From Enterobacterales bacterium (GTDB lineage Bacteria; Pseudomonadota; Gammaproteobacteria; Enterobacterales; Enterobacteriaceae), in NCBI GenBank assembly GCA_015655145.1, contig JAATFO010000058.1, positions 1 through 41,319 on the forward strand: a stretch of 41,319 nucleotides of DNA. Reading direction: 5' to 3'. Of this stretch, positions 1 to 10,410 are shown piece by piece. Each line of letters starts with the position of its first letter. Within the stretch, counting starts at the first letter, position 1. The translations under genes and the position numbers were made by a program. The notes under the pieces were generated by a model. It had not been told where the DNA came from and searched no databases. It saw only the letters and a list, made by a program, of their open reading frames with translations.

Positions 1-996
1 AGCCCGGATCTCGATCATATCGCGGCGTTGCTGGCAGGCTCTTTTGCTGATCGTATTGCGCGTCGGCGCGGTGAAGCGGGACGTTACCAGTTAGCCAACG
101 GCATGGGCGCGATGCTGGCGCCTGATCAGGATCTGACCCGGTATGAATGGTTGATCGCCCCGTTATTATTACAGGGAAGCGACCAACCCGATGCCCGTAT
201 TTTGCACGCCATACCGCTGGACATTGCCAAACTGACGGCCGCCTGTCCGCACTTGCTACAGACGGTGACGGACATCGAGTGGGATGAAGAGAAAGGCACG
301 CTACGCGCATGGAAGCGGGAAAAAATAGGTCAGTTGGTATTGAAATCAACGCCCCTGGCAAAACCGGAAACGCAGGTGTTGCATACAGCGCTGTTGCGCT
401 GGATCCGCACTCAGGGGCTGGGGGTACTGAACTGGACCACGGAGGCGCAACAACTGCGTCTGCGTCTGCACTGTGCGGCACAATGGCTGCCGGCAGAAGG
501 CTGGCCTGCCAGCGATGACGCACATTTGCTCGCCACCTTAGAACACTGGCTGTTACCCATGATGGCAGGCGTGCGCGATGTGCACGGCCTGCGGCAAATC
601 AATCTGAGTCGGGCATTATTACAATTACTCACCGGATCACAGCGTCAGCGGCTGGATAGTGCGTTGCCAACTCATTACACTGTGCCGACCGGAAGTCGTC
701 TTCCTGTTCGCTATGATTCGACGACGCCACCGGTGCTGGCGGTGCGTTTGCAGGAGATGTTTGGTGAAGCGCACAACCCCTGTGTGGCCGATGGACGGGT
801 TGCGTTGGTGCTGGAATTATTATCGCCCGCACACCGCCCGTTGCAGATTACGCAGGACTTAGCCGCATTTTGGCAGGGTACGTATTCGCAGGTAAAAAAA
901 GAGATGAAGGGGCGCTATCCGAAGCATCACTGGCCGGATGATCCCGCCAGTGCGCCGCCGACGCGCCGGACGAAAAAGTTTTCCCCGCCATCCTGA
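1..996 (+). CDS. hrpB: ATP-dependent helicase HrpB, C-terminal part (5' end outside window)
   Basis: The frame is open from base 1, so the gene enters from the left; 331 residues are present against about 809 in E. coli HrpB. The DEAH helicase motor lies upstream of the window. What remains is the C-terminal half, including the HrpB-specific C-terminal domain and the typical tail with KKEMKGRYPKHHWPDDP followed by a basic TRRTKK end. HrpB is a DExH-box helicase of unsettled physiological role, which by family is expected to act on RNA. It lies directly upstream of mrcB, as in E. coli. A short inverted repeat (986-993 with 1001-1008) spans the stop codon but has no T-run, so I do not call it a terminator. 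Confidence 0.95.
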   Translation, partial: SPDLDHIAALLAGSFADRIARRRGEAGRYQLANGMGAMLAPDQDLTRYEWLIAPLLLQGSDQPDARILHAIPLDIAKLTAACPHLLQTVTDIEWDEEKGTLRAWKREKIGQLVLKSTPLAKPETQVLHTALLRWIRTQGLGVLNWTTEAQQLRLRLHCAAQWLPAEGWPASDDAHLLATLEHWLLPMMAGVRDVHGLRQINLSRALLQLLTGSQRQRLDSALPTHYTVPTGSRLPVRYDSTTPPVLAVRLQEMFGEAHNPCVADGRVALVLELLSPAHRPLQITQDLAAFWQGTYSQVKKEMKGRYPKHHWPDDPASAPPTRRTKKFSPPS

Positions 997-1105
997 CTGT
1001 GGATGGCGACATCCCTGATTTCGGAGGTTTCTGCTTTCCGAACCGGGTCAGTCAGAACAGAGTGGTCGGCCTGGCCGACGGTGAATCCCTGGAGAAATAA
1101 CACGC

Positions 1106-3571
1106 ATGTCTGGGAACGATCGCGAACCTATCGGGCGTAAAGATAAAGCGCCAAAATTGCCGCGTCACAGGGCCGACAAAGTCCGCCACAGGGAAGAAGA
1201 AGATCAGGATGATTACGATGATGATGATGAGGACGAGGAGATAACATCTATGCCACGGAAAGGGAAGGCGCGCCCGATGCGTAAAAAAAGAGGCTGGCTG
1301 AGTTTGTTGATCAAACTGCTGCTGGTGTTTGCCGTGGTGATGGCGGCCTATGGCGTTTATCTCGATTCTGAAATTCGCAGCCGTATCGATGGCAAAGTAT
1401 GGCAACTGCCTGCGGCGGTTTATGGGCGCATGGTGAACCTTGAACCGGGCATGACCTGGAACAAAAAAGAGATGATTGCCCTGCTGGAAGGCACTCAGTA
1501 TCGTCAGGTGGCGCGAATGACTCGGCCCGGTGAATTTACTGTTCAGGCCAACAGTATTGAACTGATGCGACGGCCATTTGACTTCCCGGACAGCAAAGAA
1601 GGACAAATTCGCGCCAGACTGTCATTCAGTAATGGCACGCTGAGTGAGATTAAAAATCTTGATAACAATCGTGATTTTGGTTTCTTCCGCCTTGATCCGC
1701 GTCTGATAACCATGTTGCAGTCGCCCAAAGGAGAGCAACGTCTGTTTGTGCCGCGCGCGGGGTTCCCTGACCTGTTGGTGGATACGCTGGTAGCGACAGA
1801 AGATCGTCATTTTTACCAGCATGACGGTATTAGTCTCTATTCAATTGCACGCGCTTTCCTGGCGAACATTACTGCCGGACGCGCCGTCCAGGGTGGAAGC
1901 ACCCTGACTCAGCAATTGGTCAAGAATTTGTTTCTGACCAATGAACGATCATTGTGGCGTAAGGCCAATGAAGCTTATATGGCGTTGATCATGGATGCGC
2001 GTTATAGCAAAGATCGTATTCTGGAACTGTACCTGAATGAGGTCTATCTCGGTCAGGCAGGTAATGATCAAATCCGTGGTTTCCCGCTGGCGAGTTTGTA
2101 TTACTTTGGTCGCCCGGTGGATGAATTAAGCCTTGACCAACAAGCCTTGCTGGTTGGGATGGTAAAAGGCGCTTCATTGTACAATCCATGGCGTAACCCA
2201 AAACTGGCGCTGGAACGGCGTAATCTGGTGCTGCGTTTGCTGCAACAACAGAACGTGATCGACCAGGAACTTTATGACATGCTTAGCGGGCGTCCATTAG
2301 GCGTGCAGCCGAAAGGCGGCGTCATCACGCCACAGCCGGCATTTATGCAAATGGTGCGTAACGAACTGCAGGCAAAGCTGGGGGATAAGGTAAAAGATCT
2401 TTCCGGGGTGAAAATCTTCACAACACTGGATTCAGTCTCACAAGATGCGGCGGAAAAAGCGGTGGAAGAGGGAATTCCGGCCCTGAAAAAACAGCGTGGG
2501 TTGAAAGATTTGGAAACCGCGATGGTGATTGTTGATCGCTTCAGTGGTGAAATCCGGGCGATGGTAGGAGGCTCCGATCCCCAGTTTGCCGGGTACAATC
2601 GGGCGTTGCAGGCGCGCCGTTCCATTGGATCGTTGGCGAAACCGGCGACCTATCTCACGGCACTGGCACAACCCGACAAATACCGGCTCAACAGTTGGAT
2701 CACCGATGAACCTATCGCGCTGAAATTGCCCAATGGTCAGGTCTGGCGTCCACAGAATGATGATCGCCGTTTTAACGGGAAAGTTTTGCTGGTGGATGCG
2801 TTGACGCAGTCAATGAACGTACCGACAGTAAACCTGGGGATGTCATTACATCTCGACCAGGTGGTGAATACCTGGCGCAAACTGGGGTTGCCGCCGGATC
2901 AATTACAACCGATACCGGCAATGTTGCTGGGAGCGCTAAACCTGACGCCGGTTGAGATGGCACAGGCATTTCAGTCGATTGCCAGTGGCGGTAACCGCGC
3001 GCCGCTTTCTGCCGTGCGTTCAGTGATTGCTGAAGATGGCACGGTGCTGTACCAGAGTTTTCCTCAGGCTGAACGCGTGGAGCCTGCCCAGGCAGCCTAT
3101 CTGACGTTATACGGTATGCAACAGGTGGCCGCCCGCGGGACTGCGCGGGCATTAGGCGCGCTTTTCCCCAATGCAAATCTGGCCGGGAAAACCGGTACCA
3201 CCAATAATCTGGTCGATAGCTGGTTCGCGGGGATTGACGGCAAAGAGGTGACGGTGACCTGGGTTGGACGTGATAATAATCAGCCATCGAAACTGTATGG
3301 CGCATCAGGCGCAATGCAGCTTTATCGCCGTTACCTGACCAACCAGGCACCGATGCCATTGGTGATGACGCCACCGGAAGACATTGCCACCATGAATATC
3401 GATTCCGCAGGGAATTTCGTGTGTGGTTCCGGTAGCAGTACCTGGCGTACATTACCGGTGTGGACCACGGATGCCAACGCGTTGTGCCAACAGCAACAGC
3501 AACAGCAATCAGCCCCTAAAGGGAGTGACGGTGTTGCCAGTTGGATAAAGGAGATGTTTGGCAATCAATAA
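1106..3571 (+). CDS. mrcB: Bifunctional penicillin-binding protein 1b
   Basis: Class A PBP that polymerises lipid II into glycan strands and cross-links them at the inner-membrane face of the periplasm. The 821 residues show a cytoplasmic tail with an acidic run (about 30-45), one transmembrane helix (about 64-86), a UB2H-type region (about 105-195) and a GT51 glycosyltransferase with catalytic Glu232 in [13 protein letters not shown] and the QGGSTLTQQ motif. The transpeptidase has nucleophile Ser509 in SLAK, an SMN motif and KTGTT near 695. The extreme C-terminus carries a run of seven glutamines before a conserved [12 protein letters not shown] end. E. coli PBP1b is about 844 residues. A GGAG element precedes the ATG. 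In E. coli fhuACDB follow; here hemL follows directly. Confidence 0.98.
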   Translation: MSGNDREPIGRKDKAPKLPRHRADKVRHREEEDQDDYDDDDEDEEITSMPRKGKARPMRKKRGWLSLLIKLLLVFAVVMAAYGVYLDSEIRSRIDGKVWQLPAAVYGRMVNLEPGMTWNKKEMIALLEGTQYRQVARMTRPGEFTVQANSIELMRRPFDFPDSKEGQIRARLSFSNGTLSEIKNLDNNRDFGFFRLDPRLITMLQSPKGEQRLFVPRAGFPDLLVDTLVATEDRHFYQHDGISLYSIARAFLANITAGRAVQGGSTLTQQLVKNLFLTNERSLWRKANEAYMALIMDARYSKDRILELYLNEVYLGQAGNDQIRGFPLASLYYFGRPVDELSLDQQALLVGMVKGASLYNPWRNPKLALERRNLVLRLLQQQNVIDQELYDMLSGRPLGVQPKGGVITPQPAFMQMVRNELQAKLGDKVKDLSGVKIFTTLDSVSQDAAEKAVEEGIPALKKQRGLKDLETAMVIVDRFSGEIRAMVGGSDPQFAGYNRALQARRSIGSLAKPATYLTALAQPDKYRLNSWITDEPIALKLPNGQVWRPQNDDRRFNGKVLLVDALTQSMNVPTVNLGMSLHLDQVVNTWRKLGLPPDQLQPIPAMLLGALNLTPVEMAQAFQSIASGGNRAPLSAVRSVIAEDGTVLYQSFPQAERVEPAQAAYLTLYGMQQVAARGTARALGALFPNANLAGKTGTTNNLVDSWFAGIDGKEVTVTWVGRDNNQPSKLYGASGAMQLYRRYLTNQAPMPLVMTPPEDIATMNIDSAGNFVCGSGSSTWRTLPVWTTDANALCQQQQQQQSAPKGSDGVASWIKEMFGNQ

Positions 3572-3602
3572 AGACTTTTATTGTGACTATCGCCGGAGAA
3601 TG

Positions 3603-3638
3603 GCGTGATAAACACAGAGGCGATGCGGCGCCTCTGTG
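3603..3638 (-). terminator. Intrinsic terminator of hemL
   Basis: A perfect 10-bp stem (3613-3622 with 3629-3638) with a six-base loop lies 5 bases beyond the hemL stop codon. Read on the minus strand it is followed by TTTATCA. mrcB converges on the same site, so it may also stop transcription from that side, although the plus-strand T-run is poor. Confidence 0.75.
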
Positions 3639-3643
3639 GGGTC

Positions 3644-4924
3644 TTACAATCGGGCGAAACAGCGGCGAGCGGCATTGAGGGTTTGCTGAATATCGTCTTC
3701 ACTGTGTGCCAGCGACATAAAACCCGCCTCAAAAGCCGATGGTGCCAGGTAAATCCCTTCTTCCAGCATCAGATGGAAGAATTGTTTAAAGCGCACGACA
3801 TCGCATTTTGTCACCTCTGCGTAGCAGGTCACTTTTTCTGCATCGGTGAAAAACAGACCGAACATGCCACCAACCTGATTGACGACTAAGCCGATATTTT
3901 CCGCTTTTGCTGCTTCCCGCAGCCCGTTGGCCAGTTGTGCGGTCCGTTCGCTCAGGACTTCATGTGTCCCGGGCCTGGCGATTTCCGTCAGGCAGGCCAG
4001 ACCGGCAGCCATCGCAATCGGGTTTCCGGAAAGGGTGCCGGCCTGATAAACCGGGCCGGTGGGCGCCAGCATCGCCATAATGTCACGGCGACCGCCAAAG
4101 GCGCCGACTGGCATACCGCCGCCGATGATTTTACCGAGGCAGGTAAGGTCCGGGACTACGCCATACCAGGCTTGCGCACCGCCGAGGGCCACGCGAAAAC
4201 CGGTCATCACTTCATCGATAATCAGCAGTGCGCCGAACTCATCGCACAGCGAGCGCAATGCTGCCAAAAAGCCCGGTTCCGGTGGCACGCAGTTCATATT
4301 GCCCGCCACAGGTTCGACAATAATACAGGCGATGTCATGCGGGTATTGTTCAAAGGCGGCGCGCACGGAGTTCACATCATTATAGCTGCAGGTCAGCGTG
4401 TGTTTGGCGAAATCCGCTGGCACGCCCGGTGAATTGGGCTGACCGAGGGTCAACGCCCCGGAACCGGCCTTAACCAGCAGACAATCAGCATGGCCGTGAT
4501 AGCAGCCCTCAAACTTAATGATTTTATCGCGTCCGGTAAAACCGCGTGCCAGGCGGATCGCGCTCATCGTGGCTTCAGTACCTGAATTGACCATCCGCAC
4601 CGTATCCATTGAGGGGATCAATGCACATACCCGTTCCGCCATCGTCACTTCTATTTCGGTTGGCGCGCCAAAACTCAGTCCTTGTTCAGCCGCATTAATC
4701 ACAGCTAAACGGATGGCCGGGTGATTATGGCCCAACACCATCGGGCCCCAGGAACCGACGTAGTCGATATAGGTATTACCATCGACATCATAAAGATAAG
4801 CGCCGTTCGCGCGCGCGATGAAAAGCGGTACGCCGCCGACACCGGTAAAAGCGCGCACCGGTGAGTTAACGCCGCCGGGAATGACATGTTGCGCTCGGGC
4901 ATACAGATTTTCGGACTGGCTCAT
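3644..4924 (-). CDS. hemL: Glutamate-1-semialdehyde 2,1-aminomutase
   Basis: PLP enzyme that converts glutamate-1-semialdehyde to 5-aminolevulinate in the C5 route to heme, in the cytoplasm. The 426 residues match E. coli HemL in length and along the whole sequence. The Schiff-base lysine is Lys265 in [16 protein letters not shown]. Other family segments are [16 protein letters not shown], the [10 protein letters not shown] motif and [11 protein letters not shown]. The start is supported by AGGAG about 7 bases upstream. It is transcribed alone, convergent with mrcB and divergent from erpA; the clcA gene that lies next to it in E. coli is absent. Confidence 0.98.
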   Translation of the reverse strand: MSQSENLYARAQHVIPGGVNSPVRAFTGVGGVPLFIARANGAYLYDVDGNTYIDYVGSWGPMVLGHNHPAIRLAVINAAEQGLSFGAPTEIEVTMAERVCALIPSMDTVRMVNSGTEATMSAIRLARGFTGRDKIIKFEGCYHGHADCLLVKAGSGALTLGQPNSPGVPADFAKHTLTCSYNDVNSVRAAFEQYPHDIACIIVEPVAGNMNCVPPEPGFLAALRSLCDEFGALLIIDEVMTGFRVALGGAQAWYGVVPDLTCLGKIIGGGMPVGAFGGRRDIMAMLAPTGPVYQAGTLSGNPIAMAAGLACLTEIARPGTHEVLSERTAQLANGLREAAKAENIGLVVNQVGGMFGLFFTDAEKVTCYAEVTKCDVVRFKQFFHLMLEEGIYLAPSAFEAGFMSLAHSEDDIQQTLNAARRCFARL

Positions 4925-5273
4925 GGATCGGCTCCTGATAATGATTGAAAAAACCTGACTATTCTAAGGGAACTGATGGACAGGTTGAAAGGCGAGATGT
5001 GAGATAATCTCACGGCGTTTACATGACGCCGCGATGTGCGTGAGTAAATGCCGCCAACGGCGCTGCAGCGCCAGGGATAAAAGGTATATACTTACCCGGA
5101 AGCAACGATGGATTACCCCGCTAGCGGCCGTATCCTTATACACTGCACGTGAAGGGGCACAGAGTGCCAAGGTAGAGGCTTGATTGCGCTACCCCGGTAT
5201 TGGATAATGACCGTCAGTTGTGGTCGATTTATGACCTGGCTGGTAGCAGCCTGAATGTTTTTGGAGTGTTTAA
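4925..5273. other. hemL-erpA divergent intergenic region with palindromes
   Basis: A 349-base region without a credible gene, lying between the divergent starts of hemL and erpA. It holds two clean symmetrical sites: GTGAGAT-A-ATCTCAC at 4999-5013 and the 14-base palindrome GGCGCTGCAGCGCC at 5059-5072. A further ggcgt/acgcc arm pair lies at 5014-5030 and a ggtc/gacc pair at 5222-5236. The best erpA promoter is near 5180-5208. clcA occupies this place in E. coli and I see no remnant of it. I do not recognise the palindromes as a known operator. Confidence 0.6.
5180..5208 (+). promoter_or_regulatory. Candidate sigma-70 promoter of erpA
   Basis: TTGATT (5180-5185) and GATAAT (5203-5208) are separated by exactly 17 bases and lie about 65 bases upstream of the erpA start. 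Four of six and five of six positions match consensus. E. coli erpA is controlled by the Fe-S regulator IscR; I could not identify an IscR box here with confidence. Confidence 0.5.
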
Positions 5274-5621
5274 ATGAGTGACGATGTCGTAGCACTGCCT
5301 TTACAGTTTACTGATGCGGCAGCCAGCAAAGTCAAAAACCTGATTTCTGATGAAGATAATCCGAACCTTAAACTGCGGGTTTACATCACGGGTGGTGGCT
5401 GCAGTGGTTTTCAGTATGGTTTTACCTTTGACGATCAAGTGAATGAAGGGGATATGACCATTGAAAAATCAGGGGTAGCGCTGGTGGTTGATCCCATGAG
5501 TCTGCAATATCTGGTCGGCGGTTCGGTCGATTATACCGAAGGTCTTGAGGGATCGCGGTTTGTCGTGACCAATCCAAACGCTAAAACCACCTGTGGTTGT
5601 GGTTCATCTTTCAGTATCTGA
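5274..5621 (+). CDS. erpA: A-type iron-sulfur cluster carrier ErpA
   Basis: Small A-type carrier that receives Fe-S clusters from scaffold proteins and passes them to apo-enzymes, including those of isoprenoid synthesis. The 115 residues are one longer than E. coli ErpA (an extra valine near residue 5). The three cluster-ligand cysteines are Cys43 in [10 protein letters not shown] and Cys107 and Cys109 in [15 protein letters not shown] element stands before the ATG. The isoprenoid gene dxr lies about 14 kb away; the Fe-S dependent targets IspG and IspH are not in the window. An imperfect hairpin at 5624-5653 follows but lacks a T-run. Confidence 0.98.
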   Translation: MSDDVVALPLQFTDAAASKVKNLISDEDNPNLKLRVYITGGGCSGFQYGFTFDDQVNEGDMTIEKSGVALVVDPMSLQYLVGGSVDYTEGLEGSRFVVTNPNAKTTCGCGSSFSI

Positions 5622-5692
5622 TCGCCGGTCAGGCAGTGGCTGTCTTGCCCGGCACTGAACCCCGATGTTGCCTGTGTGGGTTTCCCTTCTGT

Positions 5693-6493
5693 TTATTTTT
5701 CCGCTTGTAATGCAGGGCATAACTGTTCAGCCGCCAGAATGATGCGCGGTCCTGGACGGCTGAACCAGTCGTCGTTAAGCGCAATGACCGGCACATTAAG
5801 CTGCGGTTGCCAGAAATTTTTCACCCCGGCCCGGCGCGGCGCATCACCGCTGACGACAATAAACTGCGGATGGCGGCTAAATACTTGCTCACGACTCACT
5901 TGCGGCCAGGGAACCGGGCTGCTGGCAAAAATATTGTCGCCGCCGCACAACGACACTATCTGGTTTTGTAATGTGGCGCGTGAGGCGGTAAATAACGGCT
6001 GAAAGCCGAATTGCAGAAAAACGGTTTTTTTCGCAGCGCCGGCGTATTTGGCACGCAATGCGGCAAAACGCGCCGCCAGGGTATCGGCGGAGATCCTGGC
6101 CTGACGGGGATGTGGGCTCCACCGCTCTAACGCGCGCAATGCCGCGATAACGCCGTCAATAGACACCGGATCAATCCAAACGACATTGAGGCCCAGTGAT
6201 TGCAACTGATCTACCTGGCGTAACGGATTGCCGCTGCGCCAGGCCAGTACCACATCGGGTTTGAGCGCCACTATCCGTTCTATATTGATCCCTTGCCAGT
6301 CTGCGACCTGTTCAATGTTTTTCGCTTCCGGCGGATAATCGGAATAAGTACTGACAGCAACAGGAATAATGCCGGCGGCAAATGCCAGCTCGGTAATGTG
6401 TGGCGCCAGCGAAATGACGCGAGGTGCACTGGCAGCGAGTGTGACTGCGGGTAACAGTAGCAACCACAGCCACACAAGGTATTGCTTAGCCAC
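5693..6493 (-). CDS. btuF: Periplasmic vitamin B12-binding protein BtuF
   Basis: Substrate-binding protein of the BtuCDF ABC importer, which hands cobalamin from the periplasm to the BtuCD permease. The 266 residues begin with a signal peptide (about 1-21, hydrophobic [12 protein letters not shown], likely cut after AASA or nearby). The mature part has the two-lobed type III binding-protein pattern: [17 protein letters not shown], then [12 protein letters not shown], and a C-terminal lobe. Cysteines in SLCGGDN and EQLCPAL probably form the family's disulfide. Its first 8 bases overlap the end of mtnN, so the two are co-transcribed and probably translationally coupled. The btuC and btuD genes are not in the window, as in E. 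coli. Confidence 0.95.
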   Translation of the reverse strand: MAKQYLVWLWLLLLPAVTLAASAPRVISLAPHITELAFAAGIIPVAVSTYSDYPPEAKNIEQVADWQGINIERIVALKPDVVLAWRSGNPLRQVDQLQSLGLNVVWIDPVSIDGVIAALRALERWSPHPRQARISADTLAARFAALRAKYAGAAKKTVFLQFGFQPLFTASRATLQNQIVSLCGGDNIFASSPVPWPQVSREQVFSRHPQFIVVSGDAPRRAGVKNFWQPQLNVPVIALNDDWFSRPGPRIILAAEQLCPALQAEK

Positions 6494-7184
6494 GGGAAAG
6501 CTGCTTCAACAGGGTTTCCACCATCAGGGATGAGTGTTGCGCCGCTACGGCAAGGAAGGCGTCAAAACTCAGGTGTGATTCCTGATCGGCAACATCAGAA
6601 ATGGCGCGAATCACCACAAACGGCGTGCCGAACTGATGGCAAACATGGCCAATGGCAGTGGCTTCCATTTCAACGGCGATAGCCTGCGGGAAGGTGTGGC
6701 GGATACGCGCCAGCGGTTCTGCGCCATTGATAAAGGCGTCGCCACTGACCACCAGACCCCGTACTGCATGCAGGTTTAATTGTGTGATGCAGGTTTCCGC
6801 TGCGGTAATTAAGGTTTGATCGGCAATAAAAGCGGCTGGGCAGCCAGCCATCTGGCCAGGTTCATAGCCAAAGGCGGTGACATCCGCATCGTGGTAGCGC
6901 ACCTCATCGGATACCACGATGTCGCCTACGCTCAGTGTTGAAGCCAGTCCACCGGCGGACCCGGTATTGATAATAAAATCAGGTTTGCAGTGTTCCAGTA
7001 ATAACACCGTTCCCATCGCTGCGGCGACTTTGCCAATCCCTGATTTTAGCAGCGCGACGTCCATGCCATTCAGCGTACCTGTGTAGATTTCGCAGCCTGC
7101 AATCGACAGCGTTTGACGGTTTTCAATTTTGTCGCGCAGTAAGGTAACTTCCTGCTCCATGGCACCAATAATACCTGCTTTCAT
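6486..7184 (-). CDS. mtnN: 5'-methylthioadenosine/S-adenosylhomocysteine nucleosidase
   Basis: Hydrolyses the glycosidic bond of methylthioadenosine, S-adenosylhomocysteine and 5'-deoxyadenosine, which recycles products of S-adenosylmethionine reactions and feeds autoinducer-2 synthesis. With the start at 7184 the protein is 232 residues, exactly the E. coli length, beginning [13 protein letters not shown]; an in-frame ATG 19 codons upstream would add a poorly conserved extension. Visible signatures are Glu12, the substrate loop [10 protein letters not shown], the [11 protein letters not shown] segment and the catalytic aspartate in AISDVADQ. It is first in an mtnN-btuF operon; the yadS gene that follows in E. 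coli is missing. Confidence 0.97.
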   Translation of the reverse strand: MKAGIIGAMEQEVTLLRDKIENRQTLSIAGCEIYTGTLNGMDVALLKSGIGKVAAAMGTVLLLEHCKPDFIINTGSAGGLASTLSVGDIVVSDEVRYHDADVTAFGYEPGQMAGCPAAFIADQTLITAAETCITQLNLHAVRGLVVSGDAFINGAEPLARIRHTFPQAIAVEMEATAIGHVCHQFGTPFVVIRAISDVADQESHLSFDAFLAVAAQHSSLMVETLLKQLSRG

Positions 7185-7282
7185 AGAGATACTCGTTAAT
7201 GTTGTGGAATTTATCGTCAAAAGTGGTGCATAGTTTATCATGCCTGACGAGAGAATATTTCATGTAATCACCAGGGGTATGT

Positions 7283-8773
7283 ATGCCAGAGGTTAATTTC
7301 AGGAAGAAGATCAGTTTCCGGCGACCCTACAGTAGCCGCGAAGATCCACAAGGTGAATATGATATTACGCGTCATTTCGAAAGCGATCGTGGCAGAATTA
7401 TTAATTCTGCGGCTATTCGGCGTCTGCAACAAAAAACGCAGGTCTTTCCTCTTGAACGTAATGCCGCGGTACGTTCCCGTCTGACGCATTCTCTTGAAGT
7501 GCAGCAAACCGGGCGCTATATCGCCAAAGAAATTCTGGCGACCCTGAAAACACAGGGCGGGCTGGAGAAGTATGGTTTACAAGAGCTGGCAGGTGCATTC
7601 GAAAGCCTGGTGGAAATGTCGTGTTTATTGCATGACGTCGGTAATCCACCGTTTGGTCACTTTGGCGAGTCGGCAATTAATGACTGGTTTGATGATAACT
7701 TGCCGGCTGAATTAGTCGATTCATTAGCGGCTGGTGTGGAGAATACGGCGCAAAAGGAGAGCTTCGCTCAGTTAAATGTCATGATTCGTCAGGATCTTTG
7801 TCATTTTGAAGGGAATGCACAGGCGATTCGCATTGTTCATACTTTACTGCAGCTCAATTTAACGTACAGCCAGGTTGCCTGTATTTTAAAATACACCGCC
7901 CCGGCCTGGTGGTATGGCGATAAACCTACGGCATTTTCTACCTTGATGAAAAAACCGGGGTTCTATCTGTCAGAAAAAAGTTATATTGCTGATTTGCGTG
8001 CAGCGACGCAGATGGAAGAACATCATCGTTTTCCGTTAACCTGGATAATGGAAGCGGCGGATGATATTTCTTATTGTATCGCCGATCTGGATGATGCGGT
8101 CGAAAAAGCCATATTTAATGTCGACACGTTGTATGAATATCTTGAAAAAGCATGGGGAAAGTCTCAGCCCGGCGATGCGTTTAGCCGCACGATTGGTTAT
8201 GCCTGGAAAGAGGCTAACAACAAGAAGATGCGCAGTAAAAATGATCAGTTTTTTATGTCATTGCGCGTCAGTGTGCAGAACGTTTTGGTGACTTATGCGG
8301 TGAAACGTTACATTGAGAATCTGGATGCGATTTTTGCCGGACATTTTAATCATGCATTACTTGAAGATGACGGTGAAGAAGGGCGGTTATTGATGTTATT
8401 TAAAACAGTCGCCCGTAGATATGTTTTTAATCATTCTGAAGTTGAACAACTTGAATTACAGGGATACCGGGTTATTAAAGGATTACTGGATATTTATAAT
8501 CCGTTGCTGAAATTGAGTTACGAAGATTTTACTACCTTAAACAGCGATGATTTTCTGAAAGGCCATCCGATTGAAACCCGCTTATTTCATAAACTTTCAG
8601 GGAAGCACCGTAGAGCTTATCAGTTGCATATGCGCAACCTGGTGATTGAACATAAATATCAGCGTTTATTATGGGAGCGCTATTACCGCGCCCGGTTGAT
8701 CCAGGATTATATCAGTGGTATGACCGATCTCTATGCCTGGGATGAGTACCGACGCTTAATGGCGGTTGAATGA
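7283..8773 (+). CDS. dgt: Deoxyguanosinetriphosphate triphosphohydrolase
   Basis: HD-domain enzyme that cleaves dGTP to deoxyguanosine and inorganic triphosphate, trimming the dGTP pool. The 496 residues compare with 505 in E. coli. The metal-binding HD motif is clear: His69 in RLTHSLEVQ, His117-Asp118 in [16 protein letters not shown], and a later aspartate in [23 protein letters not shown] precedes the ATG. It is divergent from mtnN across a 98-base gap and lies upstream of degP, as in E. coli. Codon use in the second half looks more AT-rich than in the neighbours, but the protein aligns throughout. Confidence 0.97.
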   Translation: MPEVNFRKKISFRRPYSSREDPQGEYDITRHFESDRGRIINSAAIRRLQQKTQVFPLERNAAVRSRLTHSLEVQQTGRYIAKEILATLKTQGGLEKYGLQELAGAFESLVEMSCLLHDVGNPPFGHFGESAINDWFDDNLPAELVDSLAAGVENTAQKESFAQLNVMIRQDLCHFEGNAQAIRIVHTLLQLNLTYSQVACILKYTAPAWWYGDKPTAFSTLMKKPGFYLSEKSYIADLRAATQMEEHHRFPLTWIMEAADDISYCIADLDDAVEKAIFNVDTLYEYLEKAWGKSQPGDAFSRTIGYAWKEANNKKMRSKNDQFFMSLRVSVQNVLVTYAVKRYIENLDAIFAGHFNHALLEDDGEEGRLLMLFKTVARRYVFNHSEVEQLELQGYRVIKGLLDIYNPLLKLSYEDFTTLNSDDFLKGHPIETRLFHKLSGKHRRAYQLHMRNLVIEHKYQRLLWERYYRARLIQDYISGMTDLYAWDEYRRLMAVE

Positions 8774-8796
8774 TGCCGCTATAATTTCAGACTTTT

Positions 8797-8869
8797 GTAA
8801 AGAGAGACAATACTTTTTTACTTTTGGGTGATATCGGCTGATGAACTTCATGCTAAAAATAGCATCTCA
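8797..8869 (+). promoter_or_regulatory. degP sigma-E-like promoter with CpxR-like half site
   Basis: TGAACTT (8842-8848) and TCTCA (8865-8869) are separated by 16 bases. This is the spacing and position of the E. coli degP sigma-E promoter (GGAACTT and TCTGA), with one change in each box. Upstream, GTAAA at 8797-8801 resembles one half of a CpxR box; the second half is degenerate. The layout suggests envelope-stress control of degP, inferred from similarity. The -35 box lies in a small palindrome (8841-8851) and the spacer holds a TGCTA/TAGCA inverted repeat (8851-8864). Confidence 0.6.
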
Positions 8870-8925
8870 TCATCACGACCAGCAAAATGGTCTGTATCAA
8901 TGATTCAGCAATGAGAAACAGACGA

Positions 8926-10365
8926 ATGAAAAAAACAGCTTTAGTGTTGAGTGTGTTGGCTTTGAGCCTGGGAATGGCGATGAGCCCGGTAACGACATTG
9001 GCCGCGGAAACTGCATCTTCTTCTTCGGGCCAGCAATTGCCCAGTCTGGCGCCGATGCTGGAAAAAGTGATGCCTTCAGTCGTGAGTATCAATGTTGAAG
9101 GCAGTACCACGGTGCGGACACCGCGATTGCCACAGCAGTTTCAGCAGTTTTTTGGCGATAATTCCCCTTTTTGTCAGGATGGATCCCCGTTCCAGGGATC
9201 GCCGATGTGTCAGGGGAACGGAACGGGTGGCGGTAACCCCGGCGATACTCAGCAAGAGAAATTCCGCGCACTGGGGTCCGGTGTCGTGATCAATGCGGAT
9301 AAGGGCTATGTTGTCACCAATAATCATGTGGTGGAAAACGCGACAAAAATTCAGGTCCAGCTCAGCGATGGCCGTAAATATGATGGTAAGGTGATTGGTA
9401 AAGATCCGCGTTCGGATATTGCACTGGTGCAGTTACAAGGTTTTAAAAATCTTACTGCAATCAAAATGGCTGATTCAGACAGCCTGCGGGTAGGCGATTA
9501 CACGGTGGCCATTGGCAATCCTTACGGTCTGGGCGAAACGGTGACCTCCGGTATTGTTTCGGCGTTAGGCCGTAGCGGTCTTAACGTAGAAAACTATGAA
9601 AACTTTATTCAGACCGATGCGGCGATTAACCGGGGTAACTCTGGCGGTGCATTAGTGAACCTTAACGGTGAGCTGATCGGTATCAATACCGCGATCCTCG
9701 CCCCAGATGGCGGCAATATTGGTATCGGTTTTGCCATTCCCAGTAACATGGTGAAAAATCTGACCGCACAGATGGTCGAATACGGCCAGGTGAAGCGCGG
9801 TGAGTTGGGGATAATGGGAACTGAACTCAACTCTGAACTGGCGAAAGCGATGAAGGTGGACGCCCAGCGTGGTGCGTTTGTCAGCCAGGTATTGCCGAAG
9901 TCTTCGGCGGCAAAAGCCGGGATCAAAGCGGGCGATGTGATCGTCTCGATTAACAACAAACCTATTTCCAGCTTTGCGGCACTGCGTGCGGAAGTCGGTT
10001 CGCTGCCGGTCGGTACTAAAATGGCGCTGGGCTTATTACGAGACGGCAAACCGGTGACGGTGAATGTTGAATTACAGCAGAACTCGCAGGATAAAGTGGA
10101 ATCTGCCACCATTTATACGGGTATTGAAGGCGCTGATCTGAGCAATACGGAGGCCAGCGGTCAGAAAGGCGTCAGAGTGGATAGTGTTAAACCGAATACT
10201 GCCGCAGCACGTATTGGTCTGAAAAAGGATGATGTCATTATCGGGGTGAATCAACAAGTAGTGAGCAACCTCGGTGAATTGCGAAAAGTCCTTGATACCA
10301 AGCCTTCCGTACTGGCATTGAATATCAAACGCGGTGATAGCACTATTTATTTACTGATGCAGTAA
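8926..10365 (+). CDS. degP: Periplasmic serine endoprotease/chaperone DegP
   Basis: Periplasmic HtrA protease that degrades or holds misfolded envelope proteins and helps outer-membrane proteins survive transit. The chosen start gives 479 residues (E. coli 474) and a signal peptide beginning MKKTALVLSVLALSL and ending near TLAAE; in-frame ATGs at 8887 and 8911 would only add residues before it. The catalytic triad is His134 in TNNHVVEN, Asp164 in DPRSDIAL and Ser239 in GNSGGA. The LA-loop with its two cysteines lies before the protease core, and two PDZ domains follow (about 285-375 and 395-475), ending IYLLMQ. Its clients here include the neighbouring BamA pathway's substrates. Confidence 0.97.
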   Translation: MKKTALVLSVLALSLGMAMSPVTTLAAETASSSSGQQLPSLAPMLEKVMPSVVSINVEGSTTVRTPRLPQQFQQFFGDNSPFCQDGSPFQGSPMCQGNGTGGGNPGDTQQEKFRALGSGVVINADKGYVVTNNHVVENATKIQVQLSDGRKYDGKVIGKDPRSDIALVQLQGFKNLTAIKMADSDSLRVGDYTVAIGNPYGLGETVTSGIVSALGRSGLNVENYENFIQTDAAINRGNSGGALVNLNGELIGINTAILAPDGGNIGIGFAIPSNMVKNLTAQMVEYGQVKRGELGIMGTELNSELAKAMKVDAQRGAFVSQVLPKSSAAKAGIKAGDVIVSINNKPISSFAALRAEVGSLPVGTKMALGLLRDGKPVTVNVELQQNSQDKVESATIYTGIEGADLSNTEASGQKGVRVDSVKPNTAAARIGLKKDDVIIGVNQQVVSNLGELRKVLDTKPSVLALNIKRGDSTIYLLMQ

Positions 10366-10373
10366 CTCAACCC

Positions 10374-10410
10374 AGCCCGCAACATAAGGTTGCGGGCTCT
10401 CTTTATTCCC
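10374..10410 (+). terminator. Intrinsic terminator of degP
   Basis: A perfect 10-bp stem (10374-10383 with 10389-10398) and five-base loop start 8 bases after the degP stop and are followed by CTCTTTATTCCC. Confidence 0.85.

Noticed and set aside
986-1008. Hairpin at the hrpB stop codon as a terminator
   Set aside because: The 8-bp stem is real but no T-run follows on either strand.
2772-3452. Long antisense open frame (226 codons) within mrcB
   Set aside because: It lies opposite a strongly conserved transpeptidase domain, has no recognisable family and no ribosome binding site; it is a shadow of mrcB codon bias.
3476-3510. CAG/CAA repeat as a CRISPR or satellite array
   Set aside because: It is a short in-frame glutamine run at the end of mrcB.
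3935-4432. Open frame (165 codons) opposite hemL
   Set aside because: The hemL protein aligns over this whole stretch; the opposite frame resembles no family.
9609-10112. Antisense open frame (167 codons) within degP
   Set aside because: Opposite the conserved protease and PDZ region, with no motif or plausible start signal.
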